The notes under the pieces were generated by a model, which worked only from the letters and a program-made list of their open reading frames with translations, was not told the origin of the DNA and ran no database searches. A stretch of DNA of 64,000 nucleotides from Hygrophila difformis (taxonomy: Eukaryota; Streptophyta; Magnoliopsida; Lamiales; Acanthaceae), in assembly GCA_030278955.1 (NCBI GenBank), contig JAOANR010000002.1, positions 15,522,238-15,586,237 on the forward strand, read 5' to 3'. This document shows positions 1 through 11,476 of this stretch, one piece after another. Within the stretch, counting starts at the first letter, position 1, and every line of letters begins with the position of its first letter. The translations under genes were made by a program, and so were the position numbers.

Positions 1-310
1 GTCCATTATTTCCAATCCATTTCCGTGTCTGAGACGGACATTTTGATCGTAATCCCATCTTATTTTAATGAGAAAGCAGTTGAATTCGACAGATTGATGC
101 AAGTTTGTAAGAATAATAAGCTGGTAATGAAAGACACAAAAATATGCAATTTTAATTGCATTTGTGTTAGAAAAATCCAAAAACATGAAAAAAAGAAAAA
201 AGAAAAGAAAAAGGAATGAAAAGATGGGCAAAAGAATAAAATAGCCCACAAAAATAAAAAAGATGGGAAAAAGAATGAAAATCCCACAAATTGAAATTTT
301 GGTTAAGTGT
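1..310 (+). repeat. Left inverted repeat arm tip of T1
   Basis: The segment matches 8690-8902 in reverse complement at roughly three bases in four by eye. The shared stretches include ATTTCCGTGTCT, AAGCAGTTGAATT, AATAATAAGCTGGTA and AAAATCCAAAAACATGA. The outermost 20 or so bases fall before base 1 of the window. The short reading frame here is not conserved well enough between the arms to be called a gene. Confidence 0.7.
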
Positions 311-725
311 TGAAGATCAATTCGGTCTATACGCAATTCGGCCTAAACCGAATTGCTCATTAGACCGAATTACTGAAGAGAAGTGTTGAAGAAGGAAAGA
401 ACAACCAATTCAGTCTGTGGCAATTCGGTCTAAACCGAATTGACCCCTAGACCGAATTGCACTCTGGAAAGAAGAAGGCCCTGAGCAGAACAGAAAAGAA
501 GGAGTTCGATCTATGCAATTCGGCCTAGGCCGAATTGATTGCATAGATCGAATTGCCTCAAAGCAAGGAAGCCAAGCAGGAGCCATCATCAGTTCGACAA
601 AGGACAATTCGGTCTACCCATAGACCGAATCACCACATTTCATGCTCAAGATCAAAGAGAAAGACCTCATGTCACCAATTCGGTCTAAACCGAACTACTT
701 GAGGAGACCGAACCACATTCGAAAT
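300..725 (+). repeat. Array of near-palindromes built on AATTCGGTCTAAACCGAATT
   Basis: The block consists of many imperfect copies of AATTCGGTCTA and its reverse complement TAGACCGAATT. They are set head to head with short spacers and many variants (CGGCCTA, CGATCTA). Single-stranded DNA or RNA from it would fold into a series of hairpins. It sits just upstream of a TATA box. A second block with the same motif lies at 1690-2285. Confidence 0.85.
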
Positions 726-798
726 TGCAGCTTTGAGCACGTGAGAAATGCATGGCACTGTGGATGGGCCCTGATGGGCCTAGGGTTTCGAGAAGAAG

Positions 799-806
799 TA
801 TAAAAG
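799..806 (+). promoter_or_regulatory. TATA box of T1 left half
   Basis: TATAAAAG follows GGGCCCTGATGGGCCTAGGG and precedes a leader-like stretch. The mirrored half of the element has TATAAATA in the same context at 6693-6686 on the minus strand, which supports a conserved promoter. Confidence 0.55.
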
Positions 807-1689
807 CTGACCTTCCTCAACACAAGAAATATTCTAACTCACACTTGGACATTTTGCTGTGAGACAAAAAGAAGGAACAGAAGGTGTTCTCCACCCCTTA
901 AGGGTTAGGTAGGTAGTTTAGTTTAGTTAGTTTATTTTCAAGTTTGTAGTGTAGTTTTATTGCTTTGAGCTTAGTTTATTTTCATAGAAGCTTGTCACTA
1001 CCTTTAGTGTAGCCATTTCCATAAACTTTAAATGCTTTGTAGTTATAATGAACCCTACCTTCAAGCTAATGATGGTTTTAGGGTTCTTTGTTGCTTTCAA
1101 GTGTCAATACAAGAAAGAATCCAGAGATGGGTTTTTATTTCAAGTGTTTGGCACTTATTTAATGCTTTCCTTAGCAATAAATGTTAGAATGTTTGTTTGT
1201 TTCAACTAGGTTACATTTATTATGTCCGAGTTGACTTACATTCTCAATAAATGCATGTTTAGTGGGTTTTTGGCTTGTTCTTACACCTTAGTGATCCAAA
1301 TGAGTGTTCTTAGGTTTTAGATGATTTTAGACTTGTTAGAATTTATCCCTATGTTTATTCGGTTGCTGTTTTATTCTCTTTATGTTAGTTTATTGTTGCC
1401 TTAGATAATGTAGGTGTTCTTATTTTTATGCATGTGTTCTTATTATTTATTAGATGTTTAAGTTTTTTATCTTTGATTGCTTGTTTGTAGTATTAAGGTT
1501 TGTTTCATGCCAATACCTGCTAGCCACGTAACCTACTATGCCTATTTTCCTTAAAACACTTATTAGTGTGGCTGTGAAGTGACATTGATCTGAAATGAAG
1601 GATTTGGTAAATCTTATCCATCATGAACCACACAATGTAAACCGAACCTACACTTATGAGTTCAAAATATCTTTTATGAGAAAAAAGAC
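807..1689 (+). other. Leader-like AT-rich stretch of T1, no gene seen
   Basis: This 0.9-kb stretch follows the TATA box and has no long open frame. It is T-rich, with phrases such as GTTTAGTTTAGTTAGTTTA. A counterpart with the same order of phrases lies in reverse at 6685-5880, so it belongs to the element rather than to host DNA. Confidence 0.45.
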
Positions 1690-2285
1690 ATGCAATTCGA
1701 TTTGAGGCAATTCGGTCTAAAAATTGCCCATGAGACCGAATTGCCCATGAGAGTGGAATTGCATGGCAAAAATATTTGTTGAATGCCTTATCTAAAAATT
1801 TATATGCAATTCGATCTAGGTAACTCGGTCTAAACCGAATTGCCCATGAGACCGAATTGCATAGCAAAAATTATTCTCATATGGTGCACAAGCAATTCGG
1901 TCTGTGCGAATTCGGGTTAGACCAAATTCCTCCCATAGATCGAATTGACCTTGTACACCATATTGTATGCATTCCATCCCTTCATGCCTTAGTTTATTTT
2001 CTTTGTCTTACTAATTCGAATTGTCCAATTCGGTCTAGACCGAATTCAATTGGCAATTCGAATTACCCTCATTTTGGGGTAAATGCCTTAGCCAAATTTG
2101 AGTAAAGTAATGACTTCATCAATTCGAATTGTCCAATTCGGTTTAGACCGAATTGCTCTGACAATTCGAATTAGAGGATGCTTCATGCCTTTACAAGGAT
2201 TAATTGGGCATGGTGTTACTTCATACCTCATGCATCCTCAATTCGGCCTAATTTGCATTTTGCCCAATAGATCGAATTGCTTTCT
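1690..2285 (+). repeat. Second AATTCGGTCT/AGACCGAATT array
   Basis: Further copies of the same inverted motif appear here, including full palindromes such as AATTCGGTCTAGACCGAATT near 2029-2048 and the shorter half-motif CAATTCGAATTG. Open frames across it arise from the repeat and are not genes. Confidence 0.8.
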
Positions 2286-2500
2286 TCCTTCTACTTTCAA
2301 AACTCCAAAAACATTTTATTTCTTGAGTTGTGTAAGTTGCATGGGTATATTGGGCCTAGGCCTATTACACCTAATTTTATCCATTACACATCTCAACTCA
2401 TTAGTGTCTATTTATTGTGTGATTAACACTCACACAATACCAAAAAACATTTTCTTAATCTTGTTTATTTTCCCTTTCATTGTGTGTATGAACAACTGGT

Positions 2501-2530
2501 AAGAAATATATCAGACTAATGTTGGCGGGT
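2501..2530 (+). repeat. Inner inverted motif of T1, left copy
   Basis: The 30-base segment ending in AATGTTGGCGGGT recurs inverted at 5009-5038 with about one difference. It marks where the two mirrored halves of T1 stop matching. Confidence 0.8.
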
Positions 2531-5008
2531 ATTCCCACACGGATAACTAGCTCGTATTCTGAGTATTAATTACTAGTTGTTATTTTGCATGGTTCGGATA
2601 GTGGTCGGTGGAATCCTTGGTGGTTCGTCCATCCGGGATTATGACAGCTGCTCAGCTGACTCCTATCCGGATACAGATTTCTTTTCTTTACCTTAATTTC
2701 AAACCTGAATCTAGAGTTGTAGTAATGATAGATAATATATGCCAATGTTATCTAATAATTATTACAGTAATAGAACATGTGGGTTTTCATCCAGATTCAC
2801 AGACAGTGAAGTCTAAGATGACGGCGGCAACTGTCATTTAAGGCATTCTACTGTCTAAAAATCATTCCATCTGGAATACTTGGGACCCGGATAGCAGATG
2901 TTTGCCGTCCGGATAACCCCAATTATTTCTGGCAATCTCTTTAGCCATTTTCTTCGTATCTCTGGCTAATTCATCTTTGTGTATCAGATTCTGTCTAACC
3001 CCGCCATATATTCTGGGGTAATTTATTTTACTTCTCTTATACATGTATGCATGATATTATTATGTAGATATTGTGGTCTATAATATTTTGGAGATCCTTC
3101 TCCTTGGACATAGAAGTCTTGATTTAAATCAGATGCTGCATAATAAATTTCCACAAAAATCACTTTATAAAATCCGGATCTGAGTAAGGGATAAATTCGA
3201 CAGTTATGACTAACTCATATTCTACTGGAGGTTGATTTTGAGAACTTAGAAGCAGAGTCAGCGATTAGGTCTCCTCTAGACTGAAAGGATCTGTGTTTTA
3301 GTTGAGAGTTTAGTACCTGTTTAGGGAATGATTTTCAAATATCTATTTGTTTCTCAAAATTACTGTGTATTGGAAATCTTTTATTAAGTGTTGCATCGAA
3401 TCAGTGTCCACTTGGATTCGGATAAGATGTGATAATTAATATTAGAGGAACAACATATAGGCCTTGGTTAATTTCTAAGGTAGGGTTGAGTATTCTTTCA
3501 ACTGCTATCTTCTCCCACCAAAGCCTAAAATTGAGTCTTGAGTGAGTACTTTCGGAATAGATCTTCATAGGTCTGTTCCACTCATGTCTGTATCTCATAA
3601 CTAACCGGATGTTATAAGCCCTGTGGCTTACCGATATTTGGGAAGTTCTAAATCTGCATCTGGTCACCAAGACCAGAGGCTCTTTTATACTAACGGAATG
3701 TGATGATCTTTTAAGACTTCCGAGTGATATGTTTTAAATGCTTTCTTTACTGCTTTCTTTATCGCTTTCTTTAAAATGCTTTCATAGAGGTCACTCGAAA
3801 GAATTAGAGGTTGGCCACCGGTTGTAAGGTTTAAGAGTTGTGGATTAGTTCGGGATTAGATTTAGACTTTGGGTGTGACAAGGGGGATGATAGGAGTACT
3901 TGGCATATCAACTAATGATATGTTAGGTGTTGCTTATCCACCATGGAGGAATAACATACCTCGGCAGGGGCAGTTATTAATCTGTGGTATCTTAGAGGTT
4001 GAGGTCTTAAGGCATGTAAATCCTTGCTGTAAGTAACTGTCTTTAAAGGGAACATGGTATAGGAAGCATGAGAGTTAGCTAACTGGAAGGATTATCCCAA
4101 GCGAAGATCTGTGAACAAAAATGGATGTTTAATTGTGTTTCATCTGAATCTTGTCCAATCTTTATTATTTTCTCCCTGTACCTTCTGTCATATTTTAAAT
4201 CCGCTTTCGTAGAATAATTTTACTTGCTTTCTTAGCATAATTCTTATTGCTTTCTTAGAATAGAATTTAATCGCTTTTTAGACTAAATTTATCATGCTTT
4301 GTAGAATAATATTTTACTGCTTTCATAATCTAGTTTAAATTATTGTCAAGTAGTTGTTAAGAACCAATGCAAAACTTGAATCGAGTAACCGAGTGGAAAA
4401 TCTTAGTAAACGACGTGGGCCCTGCTTCTATCGCACATCCTCCAGTGAACGATCCAGTCTTACTATAAATTACTGCAATTTTTGACACCGTGCGCTTTCG
4501 GGGGCACAGTTTCTTAACATGAGTAATAAAAACGTGACAACCTATAATATATCCCTAATCCCAAATCCATCTTCATAAATTGGTATCATTAAATAAAATT
4601 GAAAACCAGGATTATTATGTTTCAGAAAATACTCATGTAGTGGGAACTTCTCAAAAGTTTCTTGGCAAGGATCTTCAAGGCAGGATTATTTATGAGAAGT
4701 TTCATGGCGCCGTTGCCGGGGACCTTCAGTTTGGCAGATAGATGTAATAAATGATACTATATTAAGTATTGAGCATTGATGTCTGTCAAGATTGAACTGT
4801 CTATCCCGGCTGCACCATGAAAATTGTCAAAAGTTCCATGCCGGGGAGGTCCACAGCGCCGTTCGAAATCAAAGTCTCCCTCATGAGTAATAAAAAGTGA
4901 AATATATCCTTAAACCCCTTTCCCACGAATCATAACTCTTTTCTTTTAATAAATTTAACTTGGGATATTTTAGAAAAACTCGTGTTGACGAAATTGTCAA
5001 AAGTTTCA
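2531..5008. other. Centre of T1, no gene recognised
   Basis: No reading frame here resembles a known protein. The left part carries scattered ATCCGGAT-like phrases. The right part (about 4519-4666 and 4881-5008) holds two diverged direct copies of a segment starting CATGAGTAATAAAAA and ending in TCAAAAGTTTC. A retrotransposon-type primer-binding site lies at 4705-4722. Confidence 0.4.
4705..4722 (+). other. Primer-binding-site-like sequence for tRNA-Asp
   Basis: TGGCGCCGTTGCCGGGGA is complementary to the 3' end of plant tRNA-Asp(GUC). It directly follows a CA dinucleotide (AGTTTCA), as expected just inside a 5' LTR. Athila-like Ty3/gypsy elements are known to use this primer. No matching LTR pair or pol was found in the window, so it is probably a relic. 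Confidence 0.55.
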
Positions 5009-5038
5009 ACCCGCCAACATTAGTCTGATATATTCCTT
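5009..5038 (-). repeat. Inner inverted motif of T1, right copy
   Basis: This is the reverse complement of 2501-2530, reading CCGCCAACATTAGTCTGATA on the plus strand. Confidence 0.8.
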
Positions 5039-5399
5039 ACTAGCCGTTTCACACAACACGAGAAAGACCAAAATAAATTAAGAGAATATTTTTGGGTCAT
5101 CTTGTATGAGAGACATTGGTTTCTCATGCAAGGGTATGAAAATTATCCCATAATTACTCTTTATGTCTAAATAATCACTCATTCCATAATTAATTAATTA
5201 ATTACAGTCCGGATTATATACTTAGATCATTAGAGTTTAATTTTATAGAAAAATCTTTAATGGAAATTGAACAAAGTTCTTTATGTCAAATTAATCATGG
5301 GTTGAGATCATTGGATTTCAACCTCAAAATATTAATACAAAGGTCCAATTAATTAATGAGATGCGATGGAGAATAAAAATTTGGCAAGAGAGTGCCATG

Positions 5400-5870
5400 C
5401 ATGTCATGAAACAAAAATTGCGTCGTGAACCCACGGTTCACGACGGGAGGATCACGACATGAGAGGTGGGAAATAAAAGGAATTGGATTTTTAGAAATTT
5501 AGGGTGTCCGTGTCGCTAGACAAAAATTGTGTCGCGAGCCTAGGCTCGCGACATGGGTCACGCGACAGGTGGAGTTTTAGAATTTTTGCTAAGTCATGGA
5601 GGCCCAGTCGCTAGACTCGAATTGTGGCGCGAGACAAGGTCCCGCGACAGGAGTCTAGCGACTGGCATGGTCTAGCAAGATATTCTAAGTATTTGGTCCC
5701 CAGTCGCGAGACTCAAAAGCGTGTCGCGAGACATGGTCTCGCGACAGGTGGGTCTGGCGACTGGGTTTTTGAAATTTTTTTTGAGAGTTTGGTCCCATGT
5801 CGCTAGACTGAAAAGTGTGTCGCGAGACGTGGTCTCGCGACAGGAGTGTCTAGCGACTGGGTTTTATAAA
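5400..5870 (-). repeat. Palindromic array built on GTCGCGAGAC / GTCTCGCGAC
   Basis: The block repeats a unit of roughly 120 bases: CCCAGTCGC, GAGACT, a short A-rich spacer, GTGTCGCGAGAC, a 4-base loop, GTCTCGCGACAGG, then TCTAGCGACTGG. Each unit contains a strong hairpin. It occupies the position that the AATTCGGTCT array holds in the other half of T1. A variant with GTTGTGATCC / GGATCACAAC follows at about 5920-5990. Confidence 0.8.
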
Positions 5871-6685
5871 ATTTTATAAAAATTTCGGCAGCATAACGCT
5901 TTATATTGCATTGCACAAAAGTGCGTTGTGATCCGTGGGATCACAACGGGAATATTACGTTGCAACCCGTGGGGTTACAACGTGATGCAATGTAATATAG
6001 GAAAAGATTTTTTTTTAATATGCACAAACACTCCAATATCATCCCCTTTTTAGATCTAGTGCACTAGGAATAAAAAAACTAAAAATAAATAAATAAACAA
6101 AAATTACTACCTACAAACTAAAAAAAAATTGAGAACAGAATGATAAAAAAAAAAAGAGAGGAAAGCTAACGCTAGCAACAGGATTAAAATAATAAAAATT
6201 ACAAACTATGCTAACAAACATAAAGTTAAAATAAAGTATACATCAAATCTATCAAGGGATAAATATCAAGTATTTGTGCATTTATTAAATCTAATAAAGC
6301 ATTAAACTTAACTAAAAATAATAAAAATGGTCAAGTGACCAAAATGCAAAAATAAAGCAATTAATGTTATGGAAGTGATCCATAACAAATTTTGGTGGAA
6401 CATTTTCTTTTATAACATCACAAATCAAAATATGTCCAAAACACCCATTGATTAAGTGTTTCAAACCCAAAATCCAAATCTGTGAACAAAAATAAAATAG
6501 GAAAATTGGCTACATCACTAGAAACCCATTTATTGCCTAAACTAAGGAACTAAAACTGAAAATAATAATTACATGGGCATTATGCCATCTACACTAGATA
6601 AATTTTTTGGAGAGCACCTTGGGTGCCTCCAAGAAAAACTAAAAACAAGGGGTGTGTAGCTACTGTTCACTGGGGTGGGAGGATG

Positions 6686-6693
6686 TATTTATA
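6686..6693 (-). promoter_or_regulatory. TATA box of T1 right half
   Basis: TATAAATA on the minus strand is preceded by GGGCCTAGGGTTTTCCC, matching the context of the TATA box at 799-806 on the plus strand. Confidence 0.5.
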
Positions 6694-6724
6694 GAGGAGT
6701 AGGGAAAACCCTAGGCCCATTAAA

Positions 6725-7235
6725 GGCCCACCCAGTCGCCAAGCAAAATGTTGTGTCGTTGAACAATTTCTAGCTAGCGACACAACACACAATTGCTTTT
6801 TTAATTCTGAGGATGTGTGCATGAGGGGACGGGAGCTCGAGTCCCAGGAGGATAAGACGAAAATCTTCTACCCAACGGGACCTCAAGTCCTGGTAGCTTC
6901 CAACTCATTTGACATGTGGGAAATTGTGGAATTGAGGAGATGGGATGTCACGTGAGCACGTGAGCTGCTTTCCTTTTCTCTGTCTCTGTGGCGCGAGACG
7001 TGCTCCAGTCGCGATACTCTCTCTGTGGCGTGAGGCCATCAGTCTAGCGACTGGGGTCTCTGTCTTTAGCCTCTCTCACAGTCGCTAGCCATTTTTCCAG
7101 TCGCGAGGCCAAGTCTAGCTACTGGAGTCTTGGGACTAGGGGTTCCGGACTGGATTTATCTCTTGTGTCCCTAAACACCCCAGTCCTTAAACACTCGTCA
7201 GTCCTTAGACCATGTCTCACGACTGGCTTTAGTCT
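6725..7235 (-). repeat. Second GTCGCGAGAC-type array
   Basis: The stretch carries degenerate copies of CAGTCGC, GGCGCGAGAC and TCTAGCGACTGG, separated by unique DNA at 6790-6960. It lies upstream of the minus-strand TATA box, as the first array does in the left half. Confidence 0.65.
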
Positions 7236-8452
7236 AGCGACTGAGGTCCTGAGGTCCTGATAAATTTTATCTCTTTTCTTTCTCCCTCTTTCTCTTTCCT
7301 CTCTCCCTTTTCTCTTTCTTCTTCGGTTTCTTTATTCCTCTTTCCAGTTTTCCATTTTCTTTGTCTTCTTCCTTCTTCTTCTTCCTGTTTTTTCTTTATT
7401 GTTGTGTTTCTTGTCTGAAACTTGGGAATGGAGGCATGGGGCTGGGATTTGGACAGAATGGCGACGGAGATGCTCCGGTGGACTCGCGAACGGGAAAGGG
7501 ACGGAGGCGTGCGGCGGAGCTCCGGAGGTTGACGGAGATGGCAGATTGAGGAGGTTTGGGTGAGCTCGGGACTGGTTTGGAGTTGCCGAGGTTGAAGGAA
7601 GCTCGCCGGAAATTGGAGAGAGGCGACGGGATGGTGCAGGGCATGTTGAGGGCGGTGGCGCTGTCGGATTTGGGAGGTGATGGTGGTGGTGCGACCGCGG
7701 CGCTCGGTGATGGAGCTGGAAGCGCGGCGGAAATGGAGGGGGTGCGGTGGCCGTGGCTGTTGGAGGCCGGAGGTGGTGCTTGGTGTTTCCGGCGAAGCTT
7801 TCGGATTTGGTGGCCAATCTGAGATGGTGGTGATTGAGGGGCTGCGAGGAGATGAGGCGGCTGCTGCGATTGGAGGACTGATCGGCGCTCCGTCGGGGCT
7901 GCCGGAGTGTGGCGTGGTGGTGTGGCTGGATATGGTTTGGGAAGGGGGAGGAGATTGTGATGCGCGGAGGGCTTTGAGGAGACGGAGGTGGGCGTCCGGA
8001 ATCTGGAAATGGATTGGCGGCTGTGGGACAGCGGCGGCGGCTGTGGAGGCGGAATCGGAGTGGTCGGAAATGGTGGAGATGGGGGTGGTGATGATGTTGA
8101 TTGTGACCGGATTCTCGCCGGAGCTGGGGCGGTGGCCGGAGTGAGATGGACGTGATGAGTGGTGGCCGGATTCTCGCCGGAGTGGGTGGATGGTTGGCCG
8201 GAAGGACGCTGGGCGGTGATCGGCTGCTGGAGGAAGAAGGAGGGGAGTTGGGCTTCCATTGGCATGGGCCGAATGGATCTCCCAAGTGGGCCTTTGGAGT
8301 GTTGGGCCTGCATTCAGCAAAATTGGAGGATGGGCCAACTGGAACTTGGGCCCTCTTGCTGATGGGCCGAGTGGTGTTGTGGGCTGGCTACTTGGAAAAT
8401 TGGACTGGACTGTTAAATCTCTTTGGACCAAATTAAATTGAATCACCTGCAA
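7229..8452 (-). other. GC-rich proline/serine low-complexity stretch, possible captured sequence
   Basis: The minus strand is open in three frames at once (407, 317 and 305 codons), and the plus strand is also largely open. That points to high GC content rather than coding selection. The translations are rich in proline, serine, histidine and arginine without a recognisable domain. Phrases such as CTCCGGCGAGAATCCGGCC recur. The left half of T1 has nothing comparable, so this 1.2-kb block was gained on one side. Its base composition is unlike the surrounding AT-rich DNA, and capture of a host gene's 5' region is one explanation. Confidence 0.35.
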
Positions 8453-8689
8453 TTAATTGAAATTAAAAGTGTTTAGTGGACCAATTAATTTAATTATAGA
8501 AGGAGATAGAATTAATAATAATAAAAGAAAGTTAAACATAAAAAAATAAATAAAAATATATACATCAAAATATAAAATAAAATAAATACGGATATTTGCT
8601 CCACTTGATTATTTTGTTTGTGTTCCGTTTAATGGACTCGTGTTCCACCGAACAGATACTACCAAACCATAATTATCAAACGTGGGATT

Positions 8690-8902
8690 TTTAATATTTT
8701 TATCATGTTTTTGGATTTTTTAACATAAATTTAAAAAATACAATATTTTTGTATTTTTTTAATACCAGCTTATTATTTATACAAACTTGTATATATCTGT
8801 CAAATTCAACTGCTTTTTTATTTAAATAAGACCGGAATGCGATCAAATGTCCATGTTTAGACACGGAAATAGATTGAAAATAATGGTCAATTTTGGCCAT
8901 TA
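8690..8902 (-). repeat. Right inverted repeat arm tip of T1
   Basis: This is the reverse complement of the DNA at the window start. The outer end reads TAATGGCCAAAATTGACC on the minus strand. Beyond it the E LTR resumes with TAAATCATGCCAAGATTTAC. Confidence 0.7.
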
Positions 8903-10906
8903 TAAATCATGCCAAGATTTACTCTAATATCTAGCTCATTATCATCTTTTCGATATGCTATATTAAATATCTATATATATATAAAAGTAATATAGTCTAA
9001 TTTCCCCACCCCCCTTTTTCAAGATCTCATCCGACTATTTTCTCCAATTTCAACAATCATATATACTCACTAAATCTAATATATATATATATATAATCTA
9101 ATTCAACTAACTCAATTATATATTCCCTAAATCCATAATATATATAATCTAATATTTAATTTCAACAAACTCAATCATATCATATATACTTCCTACATCT
9201 ATAATCTATAATATACTCCCTAAATCTATAATCTATAATACTCTTAAAATGTTAAATTAATTACATTAAATACGCCTATTTGAATTAACTATAAATACAT
9301 CCAATTATTCTATTCGTTTCATTCATCTCTATTCCAAATCTCATATTTTCCAATTTTTTTTATTGCTTTAGATAATTTTTAGTCATTTTTCTCTAATCTA
9401 ATGTTTATTCATCTTTTGGTTTTTGTAGCGTGTATGCGATTGACTCATGTGAATCGGTATGTACATGATTGTAGCATGTCTTATGAATACTTTTTTTCTA
9501 TTTGTATTTTAGATTTTTTTCCCTATATTTTTTTTATATCATCTTATTATACTTTATGTTTTATAGATGGTTTTAATCATTTAACAAGTTTCTTTTACCA
9601 ATTTTTAAGGAAAAATATATCTTCCATACAGCACATATGCGTTTATCAAAGATTCTCTTCATATAAGAAGTCATGGGACAGTTCAGGGAAGAAGAAAAAT
9701 TTGAATATTGTCTCTTTTATTTATATTGATTTTTTTTTCCTTTATAATTGCAGTGATATCCATTGATAATATTGAATGGTAGAGTGGATTAAAGTCATGT
9801 ACATCAATTTTCTTCCCAAAAAGAGAACTTGGCAAGGATGTGATCGAATGCTTTTATAATCTACATTCGGGGGACAAGAAAAATGTGAACTGGGATGAAG
9901 ATGGCTTTGAGATTCTCTTAACATGACAGTGGATTTTCTACAATCACATACATTGTTATTCAAATTCAGAATTTTTTTTAATACAATTTATGATGTATTT
10001 TTCTGTGATTCTATACGTTATGTGGCTTGATTAGAGGAAAAAATTAGGTTCGAAAATATTATGCTTATCTTAAAAAAAATTTCTGATATAATGTTTGGTT
10101 GTGATGAGTTAAAAATTATATTTTCTTTATGTATCTTCATTTTTTTTAATGTATTCTGTATATAGTTTCTGTCAATTATATATATTTTTATGATTTACTT
10201 TTATGCTTTAGCCTTTCTATATATTTTACTGTCAATACATATAGAGAATACTTAATTATTTCACAATCACTAATTGATTCAAAATGATTTATACCATTTA
10301 ATTAATAGATTTTGTGTACAAAATGATTTTATTTTATTTATATTATAATTAATAATTTTAGTTAATTATCTTTCATTCAACATTATATGTATTTCGTGAG
10401 TATTTTTTTCTGTGACAAAGTATAATTATTACTAATCAAGTCGAACTTAATAATCTATTTATATAATATTTTTGACGATTTATTATATTATGGAATTAGG
10501 ATATATGATATATAGATCTATGAGTTTTATTTATTTATACAAGATTTAGATTTTTCTTATACCTTGATTTCAAAAGATTTAATTGGCTTTTTTTAATTAG
10601 GCAAATGGTGTTTTCGAAAATTTAGTATTAGAAAATTTTGTTTTATTTATTTATAGAGGATAAAGATTAATTGATTTTATTTATTTATAAAATGTTAATA
10701 TACTCTCCCTCCCATAAACTTTTATGTGCACTTTTGATTAGTACAATATTAATTATTACGTATAAATCGAATGTATTACTCTATTATTATATTATTAAAT
10801 TAGACTACAGAAGATATAGATATATTTGTTTTATTTATTTATAAAACATATAGATTTTTTTCGTATTCCTTCATTTCAAAAGATTTATTTTGCTTTCTTA
10901 AATTAG

Positions 10907-11439
10907 TAGGGGTGAAAGCGGTAGGGTAAATATCCGACCGATCTGATGCCGTATCCGGTTATATTCGAATCCGAATCTGCATCCCACTACCCGGCCAAAT
11001 ATTTCAATATTCGTATCTGAATCCAAATCCGTATTTTAAAATTCGCATTCGTATTCGTAATCGAAAATATCCGACCGTATCCGAAAATTGATAGGATATT
11101 ATCCGGATTTTAAATATGGATATCCAAATATATTAATATATTATAATTTATTAACTAAAAATTATCAATAATTAAAAAAAATACCAAATTATCAGGTAAT
11201 TTTAATTAAAGTTATCAAATTTTAAAAAAAGATTATAAAAAATTATCCAATAATTTGTATCCGATTGAATCCGTATCCGTTATATATTCGTCCTGTATCA
11301 GTACCATATCCGTAACCCGAAATATTCGAAACCGTTTTCGTATCCGGCCCATCCGTATTCGATCCGAATTTGAAATAATTTTATGGATAATATCAGTATC
11401 CGACACTATCCGACCGTATCCGTACCGATTTCATCCCTA
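10907..11439. mobile_element. Non-autonomous hAT element in H1
   Basis: The ends are TAGGGGTGAAAGCGG and its imperfect complement CCGATTTCATCCCTA. They are flanked by an exact 8-bp duplication TAAATTAG (10899-10906, 11440-11447), as expected for the hAT superfamily. The interior is dense in ATCCGTATCCG-like subterminal repeats, which in hAT elements serve as transposase-binding sites. A truncated copy with the same target duplication sits in H2, so this insertion predates the H1/H2 split. Confidence 0.9.
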
Positions 11440-11476
11440 TAAATTAGGCATTCAAAATAATGTTTTTGAAGATTTA

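Larger units (their letters stand above)
1..8902. mobile_element. T1: element with long divergent inverted ends (left tip outside window)
   Basis: Bases 1-310 and the reverse complement of 8902-8690 are recognisably the same sequence. Both halves then share the same order: a palindromic repeat array, the phrase GGGCCTAGGGTTT with a TATA box, an AT-rich leader, a second array, then a near-identical 30-base motif (2501-2530 and 5009-5038, inverted). The inverted arms are therefore about 2.5 and 3.9 kb long and surround a 2.5-kb centre. The right end interrupts an LTR whose uninterrupted copy lies at 34649-35275, and the flanking TAAATCATG (8903-8911) could be a 9-bp target duplication. A MULE-like DNA transposon is possible from the long inverted ends. 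Two nested LTR-type elements facing each other is the alternative. No transposase is visible. Confidence 0.5.

Noticed and set aside
25..287. Overlapping plus and minus frames at the left edge as a gene
   Set aside because: The matching frame in the inverted arm (8900-8703) has several indel-like differences and AT-driven codons. The similarity comes from the terminal repeat.
300..2285. CRISPR-like array
   Set aside because: The repeats are palindromic, variable in spacing and have no regular unique spacers, and the context is plant nuclear DNA.
7332..8313. Large proline-rich proteins on the minus strand
   Set aside because: Three minus frames and the plus strand are open together, with no domain or codon signal to prefer one. 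Kept only as a GC-rich block.
1..8902. T1 as a normal LTR retrotransposon
   Set aside because: The long repeats are inverted, not direct, and no gag or pol is present. A primer-site relic alone is not enough.
9401..9963. Small proteins in Helitron H1
   Set aside because: AT-rich composition, not conserved as a frame in the H2 copy (23640-24000), and no family resemblance.
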